A DNA stretch of 64,000 nt, taken from positions 2,596,501 to 2,660,500 of the forward strand of contig NZ_CP115768.1 of NCBI RefSeq assembly GCF_027912835.1, read 5' to 3'. The position numbers and the translations under genes were made by a program. Position 1 is the first letter of the stretch. Each line of letters opens with the position of its first letter. Source of the stretch: Paracoccus sediminicola (GTDB taxonomy: Bacteria > Pseudomonadota > Alphaproteobacteria > Rhodobacterales > Rhodobacteraceae). Positions 45,344-53,556 of this stretch are shown piece by piece. The notes under the pieces were generated by a model. It saw only the letters and a list, made by a program, of their open reading frames with translations. It was not told the origin of the DNA and ran no database searches.

Positions 45344-46909
45344 TCAGCCTCGCAGGCTTTCGGGCCGGTCGTCTTTCAGCAGGGTGGGTCGCTCTTCGAC
45401 CAGGGCATTTTTCGTAGGGGCAGCACTCGTCTGCGAAAACCGCAACATGCGTTTGCCGCCGGGCAGCGCGCGCACTGTCCAGGCCAGCACGCCGCTGCGG
45501 TCCGGGCCGAATAACACCCCATGACCTTCCCCGGAGCAGTCCTCTCGGTGAAGCTCTTCCTCGAGCCGTTCAAGTCCGGGGGCCTCGTCCCAGTCGCCGC
45601 GCCAGATGCGCAGCGCCTCGTTGATGCGCTCGGGAGGATCGCCCCATAGCTTCTGATATGACTGATTCGTCGTCACGACCTGCCCGACCGCGTTGAACAC
45701 GATCAGCGCTTCGTCCAGTCCGTCGAGCACCTGTGCCCCGAATGTCAGCTCGGCTCGGAATTTGCGGGCGAGCGTGATTTCGGAGGTGATGTCCTCAAAC
45801 AGAAAGGCCACCGCGCCGCCCGGATGCGGGCGGCCGGTAACACGATAGGTACGCCCGCCCGGCAGAGACCAGGTTTCGACATGATGTCCGGCCGATGCGG
45901 CCGATTCCAGCGTCGTGATCTGCTTGCGCCAGGATCGGTAGTCGCGCGGCTCCGGGACCATGCGCAGCTCACGTAGCTGGTCGAGCACACTGAACAGCGA
46001 GGGCCGGCTGGAGAGAAATGCTGCGGACAGGCCGGTGAGGTCGATCAGCGCGGGATTGAACAGCTGCAACTGCCTTTCGCGGTCAAAGATCGCCAGCCCG
46101 ATCGGCAGGTCAGCAAAGGTCTTTGTCAGGGTTTGCAGGATCTCGCGAAGGCTTTGTTCGGCCCGGACGGTTGCATCGGCGGGCAGCGCATAGACGGTGC
46201 TGCCATGATCATCCTCTTGCTCATGACAGTCGAACCAATAGGCGATCCCGGCGGCATCCACCCGCGCGCGCCGGGCGCCGTCGCTGGCGGTGCTGTTTGG
46301 GTCGATCTCGATGAAATCGGGGAGCGGCCAGGACGTTTCGTCATTCATTCGCCGCTCTGCCGCCGCCAGGTAGCGCGCATTGGCCCAGATCACCTGACCG
46401 TCCTTGTCGCGCCTGGCGATCATCGCCGGGGCATGGTTCAGCATCCCGCGGAGAAGCGAAAGCTCCTCCTCCATCGCCTGTTGAGAGAGGGAATCGACTA
46501 CGATACCCGCCGCCTCTGCATCGGGTCGCACCAGGGTCAGCCGTAACGCTCCGTCCGCTGCGGGTTCCGCCAGCAGACGCAGACGAGCCGAGCCGGTCCC
46601 GGATTTGCCCAGAAGCTCGATCCCGGTACCGTGATCGTCCAGCCCGTCCAGCCCGTCGAAATGCCGGGTCAGCCATGATTTCAGCCCGGTTAGGTCTCCG
46701 CTGGGACATGTATCCATGATCGCTTGCGCAGGTGCGGTGGCGTCGATCAGCCTGTTCTGCCGAAACAGGAAAATACACGGCGCAACCAGCTCTGACGTGA
46801 GAAGCGCAGGCCTCTCCGGCCGGTCGAACCAGCGAATCGCCAGCAACGCCAGCAGAACCGATAGTGCCCCGCCGGCAAGCGCCGCGACGATCATTGTCAG
46901 TCCTTGCAT
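45344..46909 (-). CDS. Membrane-anchored PAS-domain protein lacking a kinase domain
   Basis: A 521-residue protein with one N-terminal membrane helix (about residues 5-25) and several PAS-like domains. One covers about 150-245 (LNHAPAMIARRDKDGQVIWANARYL), the next 265-370 (FADLPIGLAIFDRERQLQLF, GAVAFLFEDIT) and the last 385-480 (LDGLDEALIVFNAVGQVVTTN). The spacing resembles a hybrid sensor kinase, but no His-box or ATPase domain follows. The C-terminus ends after a degenerate segment. It is read in the same direction as regB, 65 bases downstream, so it may serve redox sensing as an accessory input. No obvious heme or flavin-binding residue was identified. Confidence 0.82.
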   Translation of the reverse strand: MQGLTMIVAALAGGALSVLLALLAIRWFDRPERPALLTSELVAPCIFLFRQNRLIDATAPAQAIMDTCPSGDLTGLKSWLTRHFDGLDGLDDHGTGIELLGKSGTGSARLRLLAEPAADGALRLTLVRPDAEAAGIVVDSLSQQAMEEELSLLRGMLNHAPAMIARRDKDGQVIWANARYLAAAERRMNDETSWPLPDFIEIDPNSTASDGARRARVDAAGIAYWFDCHEQEDDHGSTVYALPADATVRAEQSLREILQTLTKTFADLPIGLAIFDRERQLQLFNPALIDLTGLSAAFLSSRPSLFSVLDQLRELRMVPEPRDYRSWRKQITTLESAASAGHHVETWSLPGGRTYRVTGRPHPGGAVAFLFEDITSEITLARKFRAELTFGAQVLDGLDEALIVFNAVGQVVTTNQSYQKLWGDPPERINEALRIWRGDWDEAPGLERLEEELHREDCSGEGHGVLFGPDRSGVLAWTVRALPGGKRMLRFSQTSAAPTKNALVEERPTLLKDDRPESLRG

Positions 46910-46974
46910 ATTCCATACGCTTCAATGACTTCCCGCACAGGTCACACGGCAAGCCTTAACATTCAGTAAACATA

Positions 46975-48312
46975 TCACGAAATCGGCGGGTTCTCACGCA
47001 AGGCAGCGCGGTCATCGGCGGCGATCCGGTCGAGCGGCCAAGACACTGTGACTTCAGCCCCTTGGGCGCTGCGATTGCGGAAATACAACGTCGCGCCGCT
47101 GCTTTCCAAAAGAGAGCGGGCAATAAACAGCCCCAGCCCCATCCCCTCATAGCTGCCACGCCGGTCGCTGCGCCGGCTGACGGGAAAGGGTTCGGACAGG
47201 CGGGTCAGCACCGCCTGCGAAAACCCTCGTCCATCATCGCGGACATGGATCATAAGGGTCGCGTCGGTCCAGCTTGCCTCTATCTCGACCTTGGTTTCAG
47301 CGAAATCCACCGCATTCTGAATGATGTTGCGCAAGCCGTGAATGATGCCGGGATCACGCATCACCGTCGGAGGAACGCCGTCGGGCGGCAGTGTGATACG
47401 CAGCGGCGTCCCGCGATCGGCATGGGGCTGCGCGGCCTCTTCCAGCACGGTTGGCAGCGGCGCGGCATGAATCTTGAGATCATCCTTCCCGGCCCGTCCC
47501 ATCGAGCGCAGGATGTCGCGACAGCGATCGGCGGATTGGGCCAGCGTCGCCGCGTCTTCGGCCAGATCGCTTCGGTCGGGCAATGCGCTGCTGAGTTCGT
47601 CATTCAGCTCGGCTGCGATCAGCTTAATGGTGGCGAGCGGCGTGCCCATCTCATGTGCGGCAGCTGCGATAATGCCGCCGAGATGCTGCAGTTTCTGTTC
47701 CCGCGCCAGAGCCATCTGGCTGGCGAACAGCGCATCGGAGGTCGTCGCCAACTCGCCCGCGACCCGGCGTGCATAGGCCGCGAAGAATACCACGCCGATC
47801 AGGATCGCCGAGAGATGGGCAAGCTGAAGCACCGGTGGCATCGAAAGATCCAGTCGCGGATGTTGCAGGGGCATCGCCAAAAGCGCGGCGAGCGAGATCA
47901 TCACCACCGTCGCGGCACCGACCAGAACCGTCTCGCGGTCCTGCAGCGCTGTGGCCGCGATGGTGACCGGCGCCAGAACCAGAAGCGCAAATGGGTTCGA
48001 GAGCCCGCCGGTCAGCCCGATCAGCATAGAGATCTGGATCAGATCGAAGACCAGCTGCCCCGTGGCGCCGCGATGGGTGACCCGCGCAGTCGTCGCGGTC
48101 ATCCACAGATTCAGCGCCGCACCGATCCCGATCACCACGAGCACCGGCGCGAGATCGAAGCGAATTCCCATCAGCCAAGCCAGCGAAACCGCGATGATCT
48201 GGCCGCCGAGCGCGACCCATCGGATCAGGATCAGCGTCCGGCGCCGGATCGGCTCGGCCCGCGGTGGAAGCTGCGCGGACAGTGCCACGGCAGAAAGAGA
48301 GCCAAGCGACAT
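46975..48312 (-). CDS. regB: RegB/PrrB/ActS redox sensor histidine kinase
   Basis: Global redox sensor that phosphorylates RegA. I choose ATG at 48312, giving 445 residues; an alternative ATG is at 48372. It has six membrane segments with the ubiquinone-binding motif GGLSNPFALLVL. The His-box AAAAHEMGTPLATIKLIAAE has phospho-acceptor His220. Cys264 in DRCRDILRSM is at the place of the redox-active Cys265 of Rhodobacter capsulatus RegB. The ATPase domain has NIIQNAVDFA and GMGLGLFIARSLL. It is divergent from senC-regA, as in Rhodobacter. Confidence 0.96.
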   Translation of the reverse strand: MSLGSLSAVALSAQLPPRAEPIRRRTLILIRWVALGGQIIAVSLAWLMGIRFDLAPVLVVIGIGAALNLWMTATTARVTHRGATGQLVFDLIQISMLIGLTGGLSNPFALLVLAPVTIAATALQDRETVLVGAATVVMISLAALLAMPLQHPRLDLSMPPVLQLAHLSAILIGVVFFAAYARRVAGELATTSDALFASQMALAREQKLQHLGGIIAAAAHEMGTPLATIKLIAAELNDELSSALPDRSDLAEDAATLAQSADRCRDILRSMGRAGKDDLKIHAAPLPTVLEEAAQPHADRGTPLRITLPPDGVPPTVMRDPGIIHGLRNIIQNAVDFAETKVEIEASWTDATLMIHVRDDGRGFSQAVLTRLSEPFPVSRRSDRRGSYEGMGLGLFIARSLLESSGATLYFRNRSAQGAEVTVSWPLDRIAADDRAALRENPPIS

Positions 48313-48404
48313 GTCGGGTTCCGTGCTGCGATGTTTCGCCCCGTTGATATCGGCGTCTCTATGCGCGATCAATGCGGCGAACCAACGCGCGCAGGTAACT
48401 CGAT

Positions 48405-49040
48405 ATGAATGACAAGCGATTGCTGCTTTTGGGAACGTCGTCGGCTGCTGCTCTTTTGGTTGGTGGCTGGCTTTGGATGAGCCAGACCGGGGCGGGAGCT
48501 AATGGCGATGTTTTCGCCAATTGCCGGACAAGTGCGGTGGCTGGCGGGTCCGATGCCATCGGCGGCAGTTTCGAGCTTACCAGCGAAACCGGTGCGCGGG
48601 TGACGGATAAGGATATTATCACGAAGCCCTCGCTCATGTATTTCGGCTTTAGTTTCTGTCCTGATATTTGTCCTTTGGACAATTCGCGAAATAGCGAGGC
48701 GCTCGATCTTCTCGATGATAGGGGCATTAACGCTCAGGCGCTTTTTGTCACCGTCGATCCTGGACGCGACACGCCCGAGGTGATGGATCGCTATACCGAC
48801 AATATGCATGAGAACATGATCGGCCTGACCGGCTCAGAGGAGGATATCGCCGCCGCGGCGAAAGCCTGGCGGGTCGCCTATGAGGTCCAGGATGACGGGA
48901 CCGAGGATTACTCGGTCGGCCATACCACCATGACCTATCTGGTGTTGCCGGAATACGGTACCGTGGAGTTCTTCAATCGTGATGTGACGCCCGAGGAAAT
49001 GGCCGACACCGTGGCCTGCTTCGCAAACGCAACGTCATAA
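48405..49040 (+). CDS. senC: SenC/PrrC, SCO-family copper chaperone
   Basis: Membrane-anchored periplasmic SCO protein helping copper insertion into cytochrome oxidase and linked to RegBA signalling. The 211-residue protein has an N-terminal anchor (about residues 7-26). Copper ligands are Cys85 and Cys89 in GFSFCPDICP and His173 in VGHTTMTYLV. An extra Cys40 is present. VTVDPGRDTPEVMDRY is the standard SCO segment. It is divergent from regB and 66 bases before regA. Confidence 0.95.
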   Translation: MNDKRLLLLGTSSAAALLVGGWLWMSQTGAGANGDVFANCRTSAVAGGSDAIGGSFELTSETGARVTDKDIITKPSLMYFGFSFCPDICPLDNSRNSEALDLLDDRGINAQALFVTVDPGRDTPEVMDRYTDNMHENMIGLTGSEEDIAAAAKAWRVAYEVQDDGTEDYSVGHTTMTYLVLPEYGTVEFFNRDVTPEEMADTVACFANATS

Positions 49041-49106
49041 ATTCTCGCCCCGGTTGTCGCTCTGAACCGACTGGACATTGGCCCGTAATTATGGCCGTCT
49101 CGGAAT

Positions 49107-49661
49107 ATGGCCGAAGATAACGCAGCAGAGCTTGGACCTGACCCGTCTCTCCTCCTGGTGGATGACGACGAAATTTTCGTGAACCGATTGTCCCGCGCGA
49201 TGGAGCGGCGCGGGTTTCAGCCGCGCGTGACCCTGTCCGTTGCAGAGGCGCTCGTTGCGCTGCGGTCTGCGCCTGCGGCCTATGCGGTGGTCGATCTGCG
49301 GCTGGAAGATGGCAGCGGACTCGACGTGGTCGAGGCGCTGCGAGATGCGCGGCCCGATGCGCGGATCATCGTGCTCACCGGCTATGGCGCGATTGCCACC
49401 GCGGTGGCCGCGGTGAAGATGGGCGCGACAGATTATCTGGCAAAACCGGCTGACGCGAATGATATTGTTTCGGCGCTTCTGCAATCTGGTGAGACCTTAC
49501 CACCTCCGCCGGAAAATCCGATGTCGGCGGATCGCGTGAAATGGGAACATATTCAACGCGTTTACGAACAATGTGACCGAAATGTCAGTGAAACGGCGCG
49601 CAGATTGCATATGCATCGCCGCACGCTTCAGCGCATTCTGGCAAAAAGAAGCCCAAGATAG
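49107..49661 (+). CDS. regA: RegA/PrrA/ActR redox response regulator
   Basis: Two-domain regulator of photosynthesis, respiration, and carbon and nitrogen fixation genes in this group. The 184-residue protein has a receiver with acidic residues Asp19-Asp20-Asp21, phospho-acceptor Asp63 in VVDLRLEDGSG, Thr in IIVLTGYG, Lys in DYLAKPAD, a Pro-rich linker (TLPPPPENP), and the near-invariant Fis-type helix-turn-helix NVSETARRLHMHRRTLQRIL. The order senC-regA-hvrA is that of Rhodobacter. Confidence 0.97.
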   Translation: MAEDNAAELGPDPSLLLVDDDEIFVNRLSRAMERRGFQPRVTLSVAEALVALRSAPAAYAVVDLRLEDGSGLDVVEALRDARPDARIIVLTGYGAIATAVAAVKMGATDYLAKPADANDIVSALLQSGETLPPPPENPMSADRVKWEHIQRVYEQCDRNVSETARRLHMHRRTLQRILAKRSPR

Positions 49662-49680
49662 AAAATCAGGTAAATCCGAA

Positions 49681-49708
49681 TTGACTTTGTTGTGATTGTC
49701 GATTTATT
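49681..49708 (+). promoter_or_regulatory. Candidate sigma-70 promoter for hvrA
   Basis: TTGACT (49681-49686), a 16-base spacer and TTTATT (49703-49708), in an AT-rich 80-base gap. It lies 34 bases before the hvrA ATG and suggests separate expression from regA. Confidence 0.45.
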
Positions 49709-49741
49709 TTCTCCTACTTCCAATTACCAGTGGAGTCGCCG

Positions 49742-50050
49742 ATGCTCGATCTTGAAAATCTCTCCTTGAAAGAACTCCGCGATTTGCGGACCCAGGTCGA
49801 TCGCTCTATTGCGAGCTTCGAGGAGCGCAAGCGAAGGGAGGCTATGGCAGCCGTCGAGGAAGCCGCGCGTGAGCACGGTTTTTCCCTGAATGAGCTGACC
49901 GGCGGCAAGGCTCGTCGCGGCGCCAGAGTGGCGGCGAAATACGCCAATCCCGAAGATCCCTCGCAGACCTGGACCGGTCGCGGCCGCCGTCCGCGTTGGG
50001 TGCAGGACGCATTGGGCTCGGGTAAATCTCTGGAAGATCTTGCTATTTGA
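49742..50050 (+). CDS. hvrA: HvrA-like H-NS-family regulator
   Basis: H-NS-type DNA-binding protein. In Rhodobacter capsulatus HvrA adjusts photosystem and nitrogen genes at low light. ATG at 49742 gives 102 residues: an N-terminal coiled coil (LSLKELRDLRTQVDRSIASF) and the C-terminal H-NS DNA-binding core KYANPEDPSQTWTGRGRRP followed by RWVQDAL. An in-frame GTG at 49730 sits in the ribosome-binding site and is rejected. It follows regA. In R. capsulatus ahcY is next; here the gene is followed by a terminator. Confidence 0.93.
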   Translation: MLDLENLSLKELRDLRTQVDRSIASFEERKRREAMAAVEEAAREHGFSLNELTGGKARRGARVAAKYANPEDPSQTWTGRGRRPRWVQDALGSGKSLEDLAI

Positions 50051-50056
50051 GTGAAA

Positions 50057-50076
50057 GGCCCGCAATTATGCGGGCC
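50057..50076. terminator. Terminator hairpin between hvrA and the HD-domain gene
   Basis: GGCCCGCA / TGCGGGCC (50057-50076) with a four-base ATTA loop, flanked by AAA and CCTTC. It lies between convergent genes and can serve both. Confidence 0.6.
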
Positions 50077-50096
50077 CTTCAAATGAAAGTTTTCAA

Positions 50097-50693
50097 TCAG
50101 ATCTTTTCAATTAGGCTCTGAAACCTGTCGAGATAGTCGCGGCGCGCCTCGGCAGGAGGTCTCAGTTTTATTACCAGACCATCGCAATGTTCCGGTTTCG
50201 GAACTTTGAAGATGCTGCGTGCCTCTTTCTCCGAAAACCCGGCTATTTCCAAAGCTTCGAGCCATGCAGAAACCTCATCGGCCTGTTTGATCTGGCGCTT
50301 GATCTTCGCTGGGATCTTCGCTGGCAGACCGAATCGGCGATGCACCGCCTCTGCGATGCGGGCATCCATGTCCCCGTATTCCTGCCCGAGCGCGCCCTTC
50401 ACCGGCGAAATCATATCGCCGAGGACATATTCCGGCGCATCGTGCAAAAGCGCCGCAAGCTGCCATTCGGGAGTGGTATCGGGGTTGATGCGGCGGAACG
50501 CCTCCTCAACCAGCAATGAATGCTCCGCCACCGAATAGGGCCAGTCGCCGCGGGTCTGTCCGTTCCAGCGGGCGACGAAGGCCAGACCATGCGCGATGTC
50601 TTCGATTTCGATATCGAACGGCGTCGGATCAAGAAGATCGAGCCTGCGCCCCGACAGCATCCGCTGCCAGGCGCGCTTGGTACGACGGGCCAC
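50097..50693 (-). CDS. HD-domain hydrolase (YfbR/5'-deoxynucleotidase-like)
   Basis: A 198-residue metal-dependent HD phosphohydrolase. Metal ligands are visible in YSVAEHSLLVEEAFRR and ALLHDAPEYVLGDM, the YfbR-type HD pattern, with a final Asp in KQADEVSAWLEA. YfbR removes phosphate from deoxynucleoside monophosphates, but substrate cannot be told here. It sits six bases after secB in the same direction. Confidence 0.88.
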   Translation of the reverse strand: MARRTKRAWQRMLSGRRLDLLDPTPFDIEIEDIAHGLAFVARWNGQTRGDWPYSVAEHSLLVEEAFRRINPDTTPEWQLAALLHDAPEYVLGDMISPVKGALGQEYGDMDARIAEAVHRRFGLPAKIPAKIKRQIKQADEVSAWLEALEIAGFSEKEARSIFKVPKPEHCDGLVIKLRPPAEARRDYLDRFQSLIEKI

Positions 50694-50699
50694 GCCGTG

Positions 50700-51221
50700 T
50701 CAGGAGACAGGCGCGTCGGCAGGGCGCTCGGCCTGGGCCCGGCGGGCGATTTCGCGACGATACAGCGCGACGAAATCGACCGGGTCGAGATTGACCGGCG
50801 GGAAGCCCCCGTCGCGCGTGGTGTCGCTGATGATGCGGCGCACGAAGGGGAACAGCATCCGCGGGCATTCGATCATCAGGAACGGATGAAGCTGTTCTTC
50901 CGGCACACCCTCGATATGGAACACCCCGCCGTAATCCAGCTCACACAGGAAAAGGCTGCTGCCATCGCCGCTATTCTTGGATTCGACCTTGAACTTGCTG
51001 ATGACCTCATACTGGTTCTCGGTGCCGCGCTTGCGGGCATCGAGGCTGACCTGAACAGAGATCTCGGGCTTCACATCGGCCCCGTTCAGCCCTTTCTGCG
51101 CCACGATGTTCTCGAAGGAGAGATCGCGGGTGAACTGGGCGAGGATCTGCATGCGCGGCTGCTGCGGATTGGCGGCGGGCTGCGTTGCGTCACCGTTTTC
51201 TTTCGGGGTTTCGTCGGTCAT
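50700..51221 (-). CDS. secB: SecB, protein-export chaperone
   Basis: Holds preproteins unfolded for SecA. The 173-residue protein has a disordered start rich in Gln, Pro and Asn. The SecB fold follows, with QFTRDLSFEN, KPEISVQVSLDARK, ELDYGGVFHIEGVPEEQLHP, LMIECPRMLFPFVRRIISD and GGFPPVNLDPVDFVALY. Length and sequence are typical of alphaproteobacteria. It is usually next to dnaQ near the origin. Here it is about 24 kb from dnaQ but still beside fxsA and the Tim44-like gene. Confidence 0.97.
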   Translation of the reverse strand: MTDETPKENGDATQPAANPQQPRMQILAQFTRDLSFENIVAQKGLNGADVKPEISVQVSLDARKRGTENQYEVISKFKVESKNSGDGSSLFLCELDYGGVFHIEGVPEEQLHPFLMIECPRMLFPFVRRIISDTTRDGGFPPVNLDPVDFVALYRREIARRAQAERPADAPVS

Positions 51222-51300
51222 GTCTGGTCCTTTCCGGATTGGCTTGGCGGGTTTCTAGCATCCGCCGCCACCCGCCTCAACGGCGCGTCGGACGGAACCT

Positions 51301-51843
51301 TCAGTCCCGACGGGTCCAGCCGGAGGGTTTGCGCGGACCCTCGCGGCGCGGAGGCTCTTGCGGCTGCTCGAAATCGTCGCGCACGGTATGGGGATCGTCC
51401 TGCACAACATAATCGGCGTCGATCGGATCATCCTGCCGGCCGGCCCAGCCATGCCGCGGCTGCCGCGAGCTGTCGAAGCCGAAGCCGCTGCTGGTGACCT
51501 TCACCCGCTTGCCCGCGGCCCGCATGATCCAGTCACGCACGCCAGGCACAAGCAGCAGCAGGCCGACAATATCGGTAAAGAACCCAGGCGTGAGCAGCAG
51601 CGCGCCGGCAAAGAGGATCATCGCCCCATGCGCAAGCGGCCTCATCGGATCGCTGAGCGTGCGGAACGACCCCTGAAGATCCTCAAGCGCCCGCCGCCCC
51701 TGGCTGCGGATCAGCACCGTCCCCACCACTGCGGACAGCAGGACCAGTCCGATTGTCGGCCAAAGACCGATCAGCCCGCCAATCTGGATGAACAGGGCGA
51801 TTTCGATGATCGGGATAAGAATGAACAGGATCAGAAGCGGCAT
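51301..51843 (-). CDS. FxsA-family membrane protein
   Basis: A 180-residue inner-membrane protein. The start at 51843 has GAGGAG upstream and gives MPLLILFILIPIIEIALF. An upstream reading from 51933 lacks that site. Hydrophobic segments cover the first 30, about 33-55 and 80-115 residues, with the FxsA motif GALLLTPGFFTDIVGLLLLVPG. An acidic/Arg-rich tail follows. Escherichia coli FxsA excludes phage T7 products when overproduced; the normal role is unknown. It is divergent from the Tim44-like gene and follows the usual secB-fxsA order. Confidence 0.9.
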   Translation of the reverse strand: MPLLILFILIPIIEIALFIQIGGLIGLWPTIGLVLLSAVVGTVLIRSQGRRALEDLQGSFRTLSDPMRPLAHGAMILFAGALLLTPGFFTDIVGLLLLVPGVRDWIMRAAGKRVKVTSSGFGFDSSRQPRHGWAGRQDDPIDADYVVQDDPHTVRDDFEQPQEPPRREGPRKPSGWTRRD

Positions 51844-51949
51844 GGGTCTCCTCGGCGCGGGCGGAAACTGGACTTGCCTCCGCTGCGTCCCTACATAGGT
51901 GCGGATGGCGGAAAAACAAACTGCCCGATGCAAAGGCGAAGGATGGACG

Positions 51950-52606
51950 ATGTCGAACCCGATGATCCAACTGATCGTTCTGGCCGCGATTGCGGTGTTC
52001 CTGATTTTGCGCCTGCGTGGCGTTCTGGGAACCCGCGACGGGTTTGAACAGCCGCGGGTCGAACAGCGCCAGCCAGAGCAGCCTTATGACCTGCCCGATG
52101 ACGATGTGGCCATCCCGGACGACGACATCTCGGATCATGTCGATCCTGAAAGCCCGGCCTATGTCGCGCTTGTGGCGATGAAGCAGGTCGAGCCGTCGTT
52201 TTCACTGACCGAGTTTCTTTCTGGCGCGAAACAGGCCTATGAGATGATCCTCGTCGCCTTCGAACGCGGCGATCTGAGCGAGGTGCGTCCGTTCCTGTCC
52301 GACGATGTGGCCGCGGCCTTCCAGTCGGCGATCGAGGCGCGGGACCGGTCGGGCCAGACCGTCGATGTGCAATTCCTCGGCACGCGTGAGACCGGGCTCT
52401 CTGCGGCCGAGTTCGATACCACGACCAGCGTGGCCGAGCTTTCGGTGCGCTTTCTGGGCGAGATGATCGTCGCCACCCGCGATGCCCAGGGCAATGTGGT
52501 CGAGGGCGACCCGAAGTCGCCGCGGAAGCAGCGTGACACCTGGACCTTCGAGCGTGAGATGGGTGCGGACGATCCGAACTGGCGGCTCGTCGCAACCGGG
52601 GCCTGA
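51950..52606 (+). CDS. Tim44/TimA-like import-domain protein
   Basis: A 218-residue protein with an N-terminal membrane anchor (about residues 5-21, IQLIVLAAIAVFLILRL), a linker rich in Asp, Gln and Pro, and a C-terminal Tim44-like domain (about 75-218, FLSGAKQAYEMILVAFERGD, VRPFLSDDVAAAF). Alphaproteobacterial relatives (TimA) are the likely source of mitochondrial Tim44, and their role at the inner membrane is little known. ATG at 51950 is chosen; GAAGGATGG precedes it. It overlaps the Smr gene by one base. Confidence 0.9.
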   Translation: MSNPMIQLIVLAAIAVFLILRLRGVLGTRDGFEQPRVEQRQPEQPYDLPDDDVAIPDDDISDHVDPESPAYVALVAMKQVEPSFSLTEFLSGAKQAYEMILVAFERGDLSEVRPFLSDDVAAAFQSAIEARDRSGQTVDVQFLGTRETGLSAAEFDTTTSVAELSVRFLGEMIVATRDAQGNVVEGDPKSPRKQRDTWTFEREMGADDPNWRLVATGA

Positions 52607-53202
52607 TGGCCCGCCGACGCGGTCTTACGCCTGAGGATCGCGAGTTATGGGCGCGAGTGGCCCGCAGCGCGACCCCGTTGGAGGGAAGGACGCATTCACC
52701 CGCTTCAGATCAGCCGGCGCAGACGCGCAAGGCTGTGCCGGTCGTGCCGCGCTCACCGTCGGACTTTCTGCCCGCGAATGGCACCCGGCTGGGCGGCAAT
52801 GGCGCGCCTCGCGGTCACGATCTGGCGCCGAGCCCGGCCGACGCTCTGGATGCGCAGCCGCTGCGCATGGACCGGAAACTTCACAAACAACTCAGCCGCG
52901 GCAAGTTGCGTCCTGAGGCCAAGCTGGATCTGCACGGCATGACACTGGCCGAGGCCGGGCCGGAGCTGAGCCGTTTCATCCTGTCCTGCCACGGCAATGG
53001 GCTGCGGCTCGTGCTGGTCATCACGGGCAAGGGCAGCCGCGCCGAACACGAGGGACCGCTGCCGACGCGACCCGGCGCGCTGCGCCATCAGGTGCCGCAC
53101 TGGCTGCATCGCCCGCCTTTGGCCGGGGTCGTGCAGCAGGTGACGCCGGCCCATTTCCGGCATGGCGGGGGTGGCGCCTACTATGTCTATCTGCGCCGTT
53201 GA
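52606..53202 (+). CDS. Smr-domain protein (MutS2 C-terminal-like)
   Basis: A 198-residue protein with a disordered N-terminal half and a C-terminal Smr domain (about residues 100-198). Signatures are LDLHGMTLAEAGPEL, a loop with VLVITGKGS, and YYVYLRR at the end. Smr domains nick or cut nucleic acid; the substrate here is unknown. The start shares one base with the Tim44-like gene. Many relatives have a mltA gene between these two, absent here. Its end overlaps the convergent TfoX-like gene by 16 bases. Confidence 0.9.
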   Translation: MARRRGLTPEDRELWARVARSATPLEGRTHSPASDQPAQTRKAVPVVPRSPSDFLPANGTRLGGNGAPRGHDLAPSPADALDAQPLRMDRKLHKQLSRGKLRPEAKLDLHGMTLAEAGPELSRFILSCHGNGLRLVLVITGKGSRAEHEGPLPTRPGALRHQVPHWLHRPPLAGVVQQVTPAHFRHGGGGAYYVYLRR

Positions 53203-53534
53203 ACCTTGGGCGGCAGCGCATCTGCAAACCCCACACCGCGTGCGATCCAGTGGGACAGCGCGGCTTCGTCATCGACAAGCTCGGGCAGCAGTGTCACGAA
53301 GGCATTCGCGATGCGCCCACCGCCTATCTCCATCTGCTCAACCCCCGGCTTTTTCAGCGCCTCTGCCGCCGCGTCCTTGCCGAGACGGATCATGGCGCGT
53401 TCGCCGATGACGCCGCAGCTCATGCGGCCGTCGCGCATGAAGCAAAGACCCCCCATCATCTTCACTTCGTCCGCGCCACCCAAAGCGGCGATGATGCCGC
53501 GCATCCGGTCAGCGAGATGTTCGTCATAGGCCAT
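53187..53534 (-). CDS. TfoX N-terminal-domain protein
   Basis: A 115-residue protein consisting of a TfoX/Sxy N-terminal domain: the usual KMMGGLCFMRDGRMSCGVIG motif, then an alpha/beta core, and a short end. Full-length TfoX controls competence in gammaproteobacteria, but these one-domain proteins have no established role. The start at 53534 (MAYDEHLADRMRGI) fits the family. A reading from 53627 adds unrelated residues. Confidence 0.85.
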   Translation of the reverse strand: MAYDEHLADRMRGIIAALGGADEVKMMGGLCFMRDGRMSCGVIGERAMIRLGKDAAAEALKKPGVEQMEIGGGRIANAFVTLLPELVDDEAALSHWIARGVGFADALPPKVQRRR

Positions 53535-53556
53535 GCCACTATCCGATCCCGAGGGG

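Noticed and set aside
49730-49741. In-frame GTG start upstream of hvrA
   Set aside because: The GTG overlaps the GGAG ribosome-binding site of the ATG at 49742.
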